From contig NZ_JACYFS010000004.1 of the NCBI RefSeq assembly GCF_014837145.1, forward strand, positions 310,001-374,000: DNA of 64,000 nt. Reading direction: 5' to 3'. Positions within the stretch are counted from its first letter, which is position 1. Every line of letters starts with the position of its first letter. Shown in pieces: positions 50,474 to 58,826 of the stretch. The DNA is from Chryseobacterium caseinilyticum (GTDB taxonomy: Bacteria > Bacteroidota > Bacteroidia > Flavobacteriales > Weeksellaceae). The translations under genes were made by a program, and so were the position numbers. Under the pieces are notes generated by a model. The model did no database searches. It had not been told where the DNA came from and saw only the letters and a program-made list of their open reading frames with translations.

Positions 50474-53302
50474 TTACTTTTTAATCGTCTTAATGGTCTG
50501 TACTGTACCATCATTCATTTCGAGAACTAAAATATACATTCCTGAAGGCAGTTCTGATAATCTAAGTTCAGCTTCCGGTTTTGAAATAGTACGCAAAACT
50601 TTACCTGAAACATCAGAAACCTTCACGTTTTTCACCTTTGAAGCATCTGACAGGTAAATTACATCTGAAAAAGGATTAGGGTAAACTTTTAATTTATTTT
50701 CAGCATTAGTTTCTGATGTTGAAAGACATCCACCATCTACGGTAGCCATCACTTCAGTTCTAGGCGATTCACAAGTAGTAGTTACTTGCCAATCATAAAA
50801 ATAATAGTATGAAGTGGAGGTGGTATTACCAGAACAGCAATTGCCATTGGTAATAGAGAATTTACCCGGCATTGTAAGCGGATAAGCTCCCCATGATGCA
50901 CCAGACTCTCTGATAAGCCCTGTCACACCACCAGATTTTGTTAGCATCATTAATTTATAGTTTGTACCTGGTGTAATAGCGAAATTTAGTGGTACATAAG
51001 TTTTCACATAAGGTGATGCAGTACCGGTTAAGTTCACAGTAATACTCTGAATGGTAGTTGCGGGTGATACACCTCCATTCTGCAGAGCAATTGTAACTGT
51101 GCCAGCGCCTGTTCCAGTTGGATATACGTATACGCCTGCAATTGTAAATGAAGATACAGCATCAAAAAACAATCCAGCTTCCAATGTGTAACCATCATTA
51201 GAAATAGCATCGGGAAGTGCAGCACCCACAACAATTGGTGTAGATGATCCAACATAGAATGCAGTTGATGTAGATAATTGCGGTGTAGTATAAGAATTAC
51301 CCGTTCCCACTACATTACCCCCATTCATCGCATCATACCATGTAAGAGTGGCTCCTGATTCGGTGCTTGCAGTAAGTACAGCAGAGTTATTGGAGCATAC
51401 AGTCGCTGCTGTTGTCGATAATATCGCTGCCGGCTGACAGAGTGTTCTGAAGAATACAATCTGAGTAGACCATGCACTAAAATCTGTAGCAGAACATCTT
51501 GACCGTACCCATACATAATATTTTGTGAGCGGTAGCAAAGCGCCAGTAGGTGTACTTAAAGTGGAAATACCAGTTAAAGAAGGTGGCGTTGAAGCCGTAG
51601 GCATCACATCAGAGGTACTGTAATAAATATCGTAGCCCGCAGCAGGTGGCGTAACAGAAGCTGCCCACCCTATAACTGCTGATGAAGGACCAACATTACT
51701 AACACTGATTCCTGAAGGGCCAATACATGTGGGTTTAGCTTCCCAATAGAAATCATCTAAAAAATGACCAGCCGTAGAAACCCCTCCATTTCTAATAGCC
51801 AATCTTGCGTTTGCAGGTACAGAATTTGAGACGATTACTTTATACTCTGCATCCTGAGCTAAGTAGCTAGTGCTTGTTATATTTACAGTCTGAATGTTTA
51901 CAAAAGTAGAAGCATCGGTAGCACTTGTAACATATCCAATGTCTAATGATCCAGAAGTTGTTGTTGCCCTTGCTTTGAATCTCAACCAATGTGTTCCAGC
52001 ATTAACGTTACTAAATTCTGGCAAAACAGCAATTGTTGTATTTGCTGCGCTTGAAGTTATCTGATAAAGGTTTCTGGTTCCCGAAGCCGGAGTTGTAGAA
52101 CTAATCGTCTGTGCAGTGTTGGAGCTTCCAACTATTCTTGCCCAGCAATCAGGAACGATACTTCCTGTTGGATAAGTGTCAAAATTTTCATGCCAATCTG
52201 TAATTGGTGCACAAATGGTTTTTGCAGTACCTGCTGTAGACCATTCACTTTTATCACTTGCACTACAAACTGACCTTACCCAAACAAAATAAGCTGAAGA
52301 TGCGTTCAGTGATGGTATCGTTACAGAAGTAGAAGTAATATTTGAAATCGATGCTGCTGTGGATGCAGTAGGTGCAGTACCTGTCATGTTATAATATAGC
52401 TCATAACCATTTGATGGAGCCACTACAGGTGCCACCCACTGTATGTCAGCAGTATTAGCTGTACTTGCTGGATTTGAAACACTTCCAGGTCTCAAACAAC
52501 TTGGAGGGATCCATACGTAGGAAAGACCAGCGGAGGGCATACCTGGAGTAGACGCTGAAGTATTAAATGACTGCGTATTTGCAACTGCTGTACCTTGTGT
52601 AGACGCATCAAATAGAATAGTTGTATCATTTAGCCTGTTATTAAAATCGGAAGTGTTAGCTCCTCTTAAACCAATTTGTACAGTACCGGAAATCGCAGTT
52701 GATCCTACCAGAAAACTTCCCGAATTATAGATTACACTCACAACATTTGAAGTTTCTTTTAATCTTACTTGAAAAGAAAATGAGTAAACATTTGTAACGG
52801 CTGTTGAACTATTCGGTCTGAAATTCTTCCATTGAATCACCAATTCTCTATTTGGCGCTGTACCAATGGTTTCGTAGCTTATTAATCCAGATGATCCTGA
52901 AACATCAAAATAACTGCTTATATCCCTTCCGAAGGCTGAAACTGCACCTTCGTAAGTAGCAGTATTGGAAATCGGAGTCGTATTTGTTGTAGCTGGTGCC
53001 GTACTACCAAAGGTAATAAATCCGTTGGTTGAGACGTTGGCATTTGTATAAATTATCCCATTAAATATAAAATTAAATGGAATAGTTACGGGATATACAG
53101 CAGAATTTAAATTTGTTGCAGATGTGTTTCCTGTCGCTGGTGCTAAGGTAGTTCCGGTAATTTCAGTGTAAGTTCCGTTGTTTTGCGAAAAAGTGTAAGA
53201 ATTCACCTGAGCAGTTACTTTCTGCAAAAATACGAGAAAGAGCAGTAAGAGGGTGTAATATCCTTTCTGTCTTTTACCAAAGAGATTGTAGAAGTTTTTC
53301 AT
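50474..53302 (-). CDS. Type IX secreted protein with fibronectin type III domains
   Basis: This large surface protein has 942 residues from ATG 53302, with signal peptide ending LLLLFLVFLQKVTAQ. The order of domains seen is: a beta-rich N-terminal domain (TIPFNFIFNGIIYTNANVSTNG) with lectin-like look, a first FN3 (about 280-370, ...YELYYNMTGTAPTAST...YFVWVRSVCS), a MAM-like segment (WHENFDTYPTGSIVPDCWARI), a second FN3 (GYDIYYSTSDVMPTAST...KYYVWVRSRCS), a PKD/Ig-like unit (TLTWYDAMNGGNVVGTGNSY), and a type A sorting tail (LKVYPNPFSDVIYLSD...GMYILVLEMNDG). Probably an adhesin-like surface protein. Confidence 0.9.
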   Translation of the reverse strand: MKNFYNLFGKRQKGYYTLLLLFLVFLQKVTAQVNSYTFSQNNGTYTEITGTTLAPATGNTSATNLNSAVYPVTIPFNFIFNGIIYTNANVSTNGFITFGSTAPATTNTTPISNTATYEGAVSAFGRDISSYFDVSGSSGLISYETIGTAPNRELVIQWKNFRPNSSTAVTNVYSFSFQVRLKETSNVVSVIYNSGSFLVGSTAISGTVQIGLRGANTSDFNNRLNDTTILFDASTQGTAVANTQSFNTSASTPGMPSAGLSYVWIPPSCLRPGSVSNPASTANTADIQWVAPVVAPSNGYELYYNMTGTAPTASTAASISNITSTSVTIPSLNASSAYFVWVRSVCSASDKSEWSTAGTAKTICAPITDWHENFDTYPTGSIVPDCWARIVGSSNTAQTISSTTPASGTRNLYQITSSAANTTIAVLPEFSNVNAGTHWLRFKARATTTSGSLDIGYVTSATDASTFVNIQTVNITSTSYLAQDAEYKVIVSNSVPANARLAIRNGGVSTAGHFLDDFYWEAKPTCIGPSGISVSNVGPSSAVIGWAASVTPPAAGYDIYYSTSDVMPTASTPPSLTGISTLSTPTGALLPLTKYYVWVRSRCSATDFSAWSTQIVFFRTLCQPAAILSTTAATVCSNNSAVLTASTESGATLTWYDAMNGGNVVGTGNSYTTPQLSTSTAFYVGSSTPIVVGAALPDAISNDGYTLEAGLFFDAVSSFTIAGVYVYPTGTGAGTVTIALQNGGVSPATTIQSITVNLTGTASPYVKTYVPLNFAITPGTNYKLMMLTKSGGVTGLIRESGASWGAYPLTMPGKFSITNGNCCSGNTTSTSYYYFYDWQVTTTCESPRTEVMATVDGGCLSTSETNAENKLKVYPNPFSDVIYLSDASKVKNVKVSDVSGKVLRTISKPEAELRLSELPSGMYILVLEMNDGTVQTIKTIKK

Positions 53303-53304
53303 TT

Positions 53305-53329
53305 TTAGTGGTTTTAGAATTACCACTAA
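53305..53329 (-). repeat. Hairpin-forming inverted repeat just upstream of the FN3 gene start
   Basis: TTAGTGGT (minus strand) and ACCACTAA enclose a 9-nt loop and end 2 nt before ATG 53302. It may be an RNA hairpin at the ribosome site or an operator. Confidence 0.5.
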
Positions 53330-53424
53330 TATAACAAAATTCCTATGTAATGTATTATGATTTAAATAATATTTAAAATTATTAACTATTATTCAATAAA
53401 AATTGGAAATATATAAAAACTTAA

Positions 53425-54102
53425 TCATTCTTCGCAAGCCCTCCAAATCGCATCATTCTGCGGAACCGGAGCAATAATTTCAACCGCTTCTTTGGTGACA
53501 GGATGCATAAAATTTAACTTCCTTGCGTGAAGATTGATTCCTCCGTCTGGATTTGAACGTGGAGCTCCATATTTCAGATCTCCCTTGATAGGCACCCCTG
53601 TTTTTGAAAGCTGGGCACGGATTTGATGATGCCTTCCCGTTTCCAAATCAATTTCCAGCAGAAGATAATTATCTAAAGTTTTGATGATATTGTAAGTGAG
53701 AATTGCTTCTTTAGCACCTTCAGTAGCTTTCGGAAAAACAATAGCTTTGTTGTTTTTCTCGTTTTTCTGTAAATAATGAACCAATCTCTGGCTTTGTGGA
53801 ATCATCTCTTTAGCCACGACTGCCCAGTAAGTTTTTTTGACTTCCCGGTTTTTAACCATTTGTGTCAATCTTGATAAAGCTTTCGATGTTTTAGCATAAA
53901 TCACTAAACCTGATGTAGGCCTGTCGATACGGTGAACCAGACCCAGAAAAACATTTCCGGGTTTGTTATCTCTTTTTTTAATAAAATTTTTTATTAATTC
54001 CAGCAAAGACAAATCACCAGTTTTATCACCCTGTACGAGCTGTCCCACTTTTTTATTGATGACCAGAAGATGGTTGTCTTCGTAAACAATCTGCTCCTCC
54101 AT
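53425..54102 (-). CDS. RluA-family RNA pseudouridine synthase
   Basis: The 225-residue protein has the RluA catalytic motif VHRIDRPTSG with Asp60, plus the family blocks YEDNHLLVINKKVG and GRHHQIRAQL. There is no S4 domain, as in RluA/RluC short relatives such as TruC. The RNA target is not readable. It is the last gene of the panB operon, 3 nt after the membrane-protein gene. Confidence 0.9.
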   Translation of the reverse strand: MEEQIVYEDNHLLVINKKVGQLVQGDKTGDLSLLELIKNFIKKRDNKPGNVFLGLVHRIDRPTSGLVIYAKTSKALSRLTQMVKNREVKKTYWAVVAKEMIPQSQRLVHYLQKNEKNNKAIVFPKATEGAKEAILTYNIIKTLDNYLLLEIDLETGRHHQIRAQLSKTGVPIKGDLKYGAPRSNPDGGINLHARKLNFMHPVTKEAVEIIAPVPQNDAIWRACEE

Positions 54103-54105
54103 AAA

Positions 54106-54435
54106 TTACCTTCCCTGATAAGATCTGTTTGAAAAACTGATGATAATTCCTGCAAGCAAACCTATTGTTTTTATATAATTGAAAGATGAATCATAAGGCA
54201 AAAACGCACCGACAATGCACAAACCTGCTGCCGCATACATTGGATAAACAAAATTCCTGTTGCCCACAAATGGTGCCTGAAGAATAAAACTGATCCCTAC
54301 CAAAACGTAAAAAAGCCTTTTAGAAAGAAAAAGATTGATGTTTTCCGGGAAAATATGAAACCAGCCCACAAGCAGGCAGAGCAACGCTACGATTGATAAA
54401 ACGCCCTGAGCCGTCTGAAGATTATTACCTCTCAT
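54106..54435 (-). CDS. Small membrane protein of unknown function
   Basis: The 109-residue protein has four hydrophobic helices (VLSIVALLCLLVGWF, FYVLVGISFILQAPF, YPMYAAAGLCIVGAF, IKTIGLLAGIIISF). No motif was recognised. It is coupled to panB by a one-base overlap (TAATG) and lies between panB and the pseudouridine synthase. Confidence 0.7.
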   Translation of the reverse strand: MRGNNLQTAQGVLSIVALLCLLVGWFHIFPENINLFLSKRLFYVLVGISFILQAPFVGNRNFVYPMYAAAGLCIVGAFLPYDSSFNYIKTIGLLAGIIISFSNRSYQGR

Positions 54436-55250
54436 TAATAACTTTCATTTTGGTTAGGAAAATCTGCAGACTTCACATCTTTCACATACTGCGAAACCGC
54501 ACCCGTAATTTCAGTGTACAAATCAAGATATCTTCTGAGGAATTTTGGTGAAAAACCTTTGTTCATTCCTACCATATCGTGATAAACAAGAACCTGCCCG
54601 TCACAGTAAGGCCCTGCACCGATTCCAATAGTTGGAATTGAAATGCTTTCTGTTACTCTTTTAGCCAAATCCGCAGGAATTTTTTCAAGCACGACACCGA
54701 AGCAACCTAATTCTTCCAACAATTTTGCATCACTGATCAGCTTTTCAGCTTCTTCCTCTTCTTTAGCTCTCACTTTATAAGTTCCGAACTGATATATCGA
54801 CTGTGGAGTTAATCCCAAATGTCCCATAATCGGAATTCCGGCATTGATGATTTTCTTAATTGATTTGGAAATTTCCTTTCCACCTTCAATTTTTATGGCG
54901 TGTGCACCACCTTCTTTCATCATTCTTACAGCAGATTCCAAAGCCAGGTCGGGATTACTTTGGTATGTTCCGAAAGGTAAATCCGCAATCACCAAAGCCC
55001 TCTCAACTCCTCTCACCACACTTTGGGTGTGATAAATCATGTGATCTAAGGTAATAGGAAGCGTAGTTTCAAAACCCGCCATCACGTTGGCTGCAGAGTC
55101 ACCGATAAGGATGGTATCTACTCCACCGGCATCTACCATTTTAGCAGTGGTAAAATCATACGCAGTGAGCATTGTAATTTTTTCCTTATCGAATTTCATT
55201 TTTCGCAAGGTTTCCGTCGTAACTCTTTTAATTTCAGAATGAACAGACAT
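54435..55250 (-). CDS. panB: 3-methyl-2-oxobutanoate hydroxymethyltransferase
   Basis: PanB makes ketopantoate, the first committed step to pantothenate and coenzyme A. The 271-residue protein has ITMLTAYDFTTAKMVDAGG, LIGDSAANVMAGFETTLPIT (metal-binding Asp), AIKIEGG, PIMGHLGLTPQS and PTIGIGAGPYCDGQVLVYHD. The operon order panB-TM protein-pseudouridine synthase is fixed by short spacings, so the three genes are probably one transcript. Confidence 0.95.
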   Translation of the reverse strand: MSVHSEIKRVTTETLRKMKFDKEKITMLTAYDFTTAKMVDAGGVDTILIGDSAANVMAGFETTLPITLDHMIYHTQSVVRGVERALVIADLPFGTYQSNPDLALESAVRMMKEGGAHAIKIEGGKEISKSIKKIINAGIPIMGHLGLTPQSIYQFGTYKVRAKEEEEAEKLISDAKLLEELGCFGVVLEKIPADLAKRVTESISIPTIGIGAGPYCDGQVLVYHDMVGMNKGFSPKFLRRYLDLYTEITGAVSQYVKDVKSADFPNQNESY

Positions 55251-55271
55251 AAATGGTGTGATTATTTAAAG

Positions 55272-55297
55272 TTAAAAAAGTCGGCTGAAGCCGACTT
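55272..55297 (-). terminator. Terminator of the Crp-family regulator gene
   Basis: AAGTCGGCT and AGCCGACTT form a 9-bp stem at 55278-55297; on the minus strand a T-run follows. It lies 15 nt past the regulator stop. Confidence 0.85.
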
Positions 55298-55311
55298 GTG
55301 TTTGGTATTTT

Positions 55312-56025
55312 CTATAAAACTACGTGCCCGAGTTTCATGAGTTTGTCGTGATTGAGAATTTTTATATTCCTGCCATCTACTTCGATGAGCTGATCTCCTT
55401 TAAATTCGGAAATCAATCTGATGGCACTTTCTGTTGCGGTACCGATGATGTTGGCGATCTCTTCTCTCGTTAATGAGATTTTGATAAAACCTTCAGGATC
55501 TGTTCCTAATTTCTGTTCAAGTAAAATTAGAATTTCCGCAAGTCTTTCTCTCACGGTCTTCTGGGCTAAAAAAGTAATAGTGTTTGAAGACTCTCCCAAT
55601 TCGTAGGAGATTTTCTGAAGCATTACAAAAGATAACTGTGAGTCAACTTCCAAAAGATGCATAAAAACATCAGATGGAAGAAAAGTACATTCAATATCTG
55701 TCATGGCTTCTGCTTTTGCCTGAAAATTTTCACCACAAAGCAAAGCACGGTAACCGATAAGGTCACCTTCTTTAATAAATCTTAAAATCTGATCTTTTCC
55801 GAAAGCTCCGGATTTTGATAATTTTGCGGCACCACTTTCGATGACGTAAATACCTTTAGGAATTTCTCCGTCCTCAAAAATGATATCGTGTTTTTGAAAT
55901 GTAAATTTCTTTTTGGCATTGAAATATTTCTCGTAATCTTTCTCTGAAAGCCTTTCTTTAAAAGACTGATCATTAAAAACTTTGGCAAACCTTTCTTCAA
56001 TGACAACTTGTTGTTCCTGCGACAT
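55312..56025 (-). CDS. Crp/Fnr-family transcription regulator
   Basis: The 237-residue regulator has a cyclic-nucleotide-binding-type beta-roll (FQKHDIIFEDGEIPKGIYVIESGAAKLSK...GDLIGYRALLCGENF) and a Crp-type helix-turn-helix (LTREEIANIIGTATESAIRLISEF). I chose ATG 56025 because a complete promoter lies just upstream; extending to 56136 would cross that promoter and the divergent ccoI start. With this start only two cysteines remain, so the 4Fe-4S site of true FNR is missing. Its divergence from the cbb3 locus suggests respiratory control, but that is inference. Confidence 0.88.
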   Translation of the reverse strand: MSQEQQVVIEERFAKVFNDQSFKERLSEKDYEKYFNAKKKFTFQKHDIIFEDGEIPKGIYVIESGAAKLSKSGAFGKDQILRFIKEGDLIGYRALLCGENFQAKAEAMTDIECTFLPSDVFMHLLEVDSQLSFVMLQKISYELGESSNTITFLAQKTVRERLAEILILLEQKLGTDPEGFIKISLTREEIANIIGTATESAIRLISEFKGDQLIEVDGRNIKILNHDKLMKLGHVVL

Positions 56026-56044
56026 TCTAATATGACATTTATCA

Positions 56045-56076
56045 CAAAAATAGAACTTTTTAAATCGATAAACAAA
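56045..56076 (-). promoter_or_regulatory. Promoter of the Crp-family regulator gene
   Basis: On the minus strand TTTG (56076-56073), a 20-bp spacer and TATTTTTG (56052-56045) match both Bacteroidota promoter elements; ATG 56025 lies 19 nt downstream. Confidence 0.7.
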
Positions 56077-56087
56077 AAAAATTGTTA

Positions 56088-56095
56088 TAATTTTG
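56088..56095 (+). promoter_or_regulatory. -7 box of the cco operon
   Basis: TAATTTTG fits TAnnTTTG and ends 14 nt before the ccoI ATG. It is divergent from, and 35 bp from, the regulator -7 box. Confidence 0.5.
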
Positions 56096-56109
56096 TAAGC
56101 CAATAATTT

Positions 56110-58491
56110 ATGAAGGTGAGCGACAACTGTTTTCATTGTGGTCAGGAGATAGAAAAGGAGCGTATTTTATTCAACGAAAAGCTCTTTTGCTGTGCAGGAT
56201 GCAAGTCTGTTTTTGAAATTCTGAACACCAACAATCTCGGTAATTTTTACGAACTCAATAAGAAAGCAGGAATCAGACCTGATGAAAATTCATCTCAGTT
56301 CGATTATCTTGATACACCTGAAATTTTTGAAAGAGTAGCTGATTTTTCTGAGGGAAACACAAGCCTTGTCACATTCAGAATTCCTGTTATTCACTGCTCT
56401 TCATGCATCTGGCTTTTGGAAAGCCTTCATACACTCAACAAAGACATTCATTATTCTCAGGTCAATTTCACGAGGAAGACCCTGCAGGTTTCATTCAATC
56501 ATAACGAATTAAAATTAAGTGATTTAGCTAAATTTTTAACGAATTTGGGTTACAAACCCGCCATCAATCTCGAAACTGCCGAAAAAAACGAAGATCATTT
56601 AGATAAATCATTACTTGTAAAACTGGCAATTGCCGGATTCGCCTTCGGAAATGGAATGTTTTTAGCCTTCCCGGAATATATCGGCGGCGAAGATTACTGG
56701 ATGGATCATTACAAAGGATTATTCAGATTTTTAATGTTCCTGCTTTCCATTCCTGTTGTATTTTATTCAGCTTCAGATTATTACAAATCAGCATGGTATG
56801 GTTTAAAAAATAAAATCGTCAACATTGATGTTCCGATTGTGTTGGGAATTTTTGTTTTGTTCGGACGAAGTGTTTACGAAGTAGCTACCGACTACGGACC
56901 GGGATATTTTGACACCTTATGCGGACTTCTTTTCTTCATGCTTTTAGGTAAAATTTTCCAGAAAAGAACATACAGCTCCCTTTCCTACGACAGAGATTAC
57001 AAATCTTTCTATCCCATTGCAGTTACCAAAGTGGATTTCAATGGGAAGCAGGATAATATCTTACTTTCTGAAATAAAAATCGGCGACAGAATTCTCGTAA
57101 GAAATCACGAAATCATTCCCGTTGATGCCATCCTGATCAGTGGAAACGGAAATATAGACAATAGTTTTATCACCGGCGAAAGTGAAAGCATCAGCAAAAA
57201 TCCCGGCGACAAAATTTTTGCAGGAGGAAAACAAATCGGATCTTCTCTTGAGCTTGAAGTGATTAAAAATGTAGATCAAAGTTACCTCACACAGCTTTGG
57301 AACAAGGAAGCTTTCAAAAAACATGAAACAGGGCTTGATACTTTAATCAACAACATCAGTAAATATTTTACTTTCATCATCTTAGGAATTGCATTGGTTG
57401 CCGGAATTTACTGGTATTTTATTGATCTTGAGACGATGTTTCAGGTAATTTCAGCTGTCTTGATTATTGCCTGTCCATGTGCACTGGCACTCTCTTCCCC
57501 ATTTACTTTTGGGCACATTATGAGAATTTTAGGCAGAAATAAATTCTACGTAAAAGATACCTTGACAATTGAGAAAATCGCAAAAGTCAACACTTTGGTT
57601 TTTGATAAAACAGGAACCATTACCCACAGAAAAAAATCAAACATAAAATACGAAGGTTCTGAAATTCCTGAATTTGATTTACTCAATATCAAGAGTTTGG
57701 TTAAAAATTCAAATCACCCACTTTCAAAATCACTGTATGAATTTCTGACCATTCAGGATGAGTATTTCCCTGTTGAAAATTTTGAAGAAATTTCCGGAAA
57801 AGGATACGAAGCAGATATCAGAAGCAATACGTACAGAATTGGTTCTGCAAAATATAATAATCAGGAGTCTAAAAATCTTGAAACCGCGGTTTACATCAGC
57901 AGGAACGGTCAGTATCTCGGAAAATTTATTTTTAAAAATGAATACCGTGAAAACCTGACTCATCTGTTCAAAAAACTGTTTAATTATAAGATTTTTATTC
58001 TGAGCGGAGACAATTCGTCTGAAGAAAAACAGCTTCAGGAAATCATCCCGAATTACAGTTCGATGGCATTCAATCAGAATCCGGAAGACAAGCTGAATTA
58101 CATTAAAAACCTTCAGGATAAGGGCTTAAAAGTAATCATGCTTGGTGATGGTTTAAATGATGCAGGAGCTCTTAAACAAAGCAATGTTGGAATTGCGATA
58201 TCCGACGACAGCAACAGCTTTACACCCTCTTCGGATGTGATTATGAACGGTGAAAAAGTTTCTCAGTTAGACAATTTTCTGAATGTCTGTAAAGGCTCAA
58301 TCACGATTGTAAAACTGACTTTTCTGATAAGCTTTCTGTATAATGTTGTGGGATTATCTTTTGCGGTAACCGGAAATATGAGTCCGCTTTTTGCAGCTTT
58401 AATTATGCCGGCGAGTTCCATTACCGTGATTTCATTTACGACAATTTCGACATGGATTCTGGGAAGAAAATACTTTAAAAAACAGGCTTAA
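56110..58491 (+). CDS. ccoI: CcoI-type copper-transporting P-type ATPase for cbb3 oxidase assembly
   Basis: The 793-residue heavy-metal P-type ATPase delivers copper for cbb3 oxidase. Its N-terminus has the CcoI-type Cys-rich domain (Cys7/Cys10, then FCCAGC at 26-31), followed by an HMA domain with CSSC at 96-99. The membrane CPC motif is at 455-457 (IIACPCALALSS), the phosphorylated Asp499 is in DKTGTIT, and GDGLNDAGALKQS is the hinge. It leads the ccoI-ccoS-ccoNO-ccoQ-ccoP-ccoG-ccoH operon, the usual Bacteroidetes order. Confidence 0.95.
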   Translation: MKVSDNCFHCGQEIEKERILFNEKLFCCAGCKSVFEILNTNNLGNFYELNKKAGIRPDENSSQFDYLDTPEIFERVADFSEGNTSLVTFRIPVIHCSSCIWLLESLHTLNKDIHYSQVNFTRKTLQVSFNHNELKLSDLAKFLTNLGYKPAINLETAEKNEDHLDKSLLVKLAIAGFAFGNGMFLAFPEYIGGEDYWMDHYKGLFRFLMFLLSIPVVFYSASDYYKSAWYGLKNKIVNIDVPIVLGIFVLFGRSVYEVATDYGPGYFDTLCGLLFFMLLGKIFQKRTYSSLSYDRDYKSFYPIAVTKVDFNGKQDNILLSEIKIGDRILVRNHEIIPVDAILISGNGNIDNSFITGESESISKNPGDKIFAGGKQIGSSLELEVIKNVDQSYLTQLWNKEAFKKHETGLDTLINNISKYFTFIILGIALVAGIYWYFIDLETMFQVISAVLIIACPCALALSSPFTFGHIMRILGRNKFYVKDTLTIEKIAKVNTLVFDKTGTITHRKKSNIKYEGSEIPEFDLLNIKSLVKNSNHPLSKSLYEFLTIQDEYFPVENFEEISGKGYEADIRSNTYRIGSAKYNNQESKNLETAVYISRNGQYLGKFIFKNEYRENLTHLFKKLFNYKIFILSGDNSSEEKQLQEIIPNYSSMAFNQNPEDKLNYIKNLQDKGLKVIMLGDGLNDAGALKQSNVGIAISDDSNSFTPSSDVIMNGEKVSQLDNFLNVCKGSITIVKLTFLISFLYNVVGLSFAVTGNMSPLFAALIMPASSITVISFTTISTWILGRKYFKKQA

Positions 58492-58585
58492 AAAGGCTTA
58501 TTTAGATTGGTTTTAAATTAGCGAAAGCCCGTATTTCGTGATTAATCTCATTATTTTTCCTTAAATTTGAACCCCGAAAAAGGGT

Positions 58586-58593
58586 TAAATTTG
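58586..58593 (+). promoter_or_regulatory. -7 box directly before ccoS
   Basis: TAAATTTG ends 6 nt before the ccoS ATG. A second TAAATTTG lies at 58562-58569, and AACCC/GGGTT form a small hairpin between them. An internal promoter giving a leaderless ccoS-ccoNOQP mRNA is suggested. Confidence 0.5.
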
Positions 58594-58599
58594 TAGCAA

Positions 58600-58821
58600 A
58601 TGGATATTCTGTATTTAATGATCCTTTGCAGTGTTTCTTTGGCTGCAGTTTTCCTGGTAGTTTTTATCATATACGCCAGAAAAGGACAGTTTGAGGATGA
58701 CGAATCGCCCGCTGTAAGAATTCTTTTTGATTCAGGAGAAATCAAGGATAAAAAGGATGCTCAGGACGAAAAAAAAGAGAAAGAGGAAATTAAAAGTAAA
58801 TTTGAAGATAAAAGTGAATAG
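58600..58821 (+). CDS. ccoS: CcoS, cbb3 oxidase assembly protein
   Basis: The 73-residue protein has one N-terminal transmembrane helix (LYLMILCSVSLAAVFLVVFIIYA) followed by the CcoS pattern KGQFEDDESPAVRILFD, then a charged tail. CcoS is needed for cofactor insertion into cbb3 oxidase. It ends 5 nt before ccoNO. Confidence 0.93.
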   Translation: MDILYLMILCSVSLAAVFLVVFIIYARKGQFEDDESPAVRILFDSGEIKDKKDAQDEKKEKEEIKSKFEDKSE

Positions 58822-58826
58822 TTAAT

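Noticed and set aside
56026..56136. N-terminal extension of the Crp-family regulator that adds a CxxC motif
   Set aside because: It would start upstream of an exact -33/-7 promoter and overlap the divergent ccoI start, so the apparent FNR-like cysteines are an artefact.
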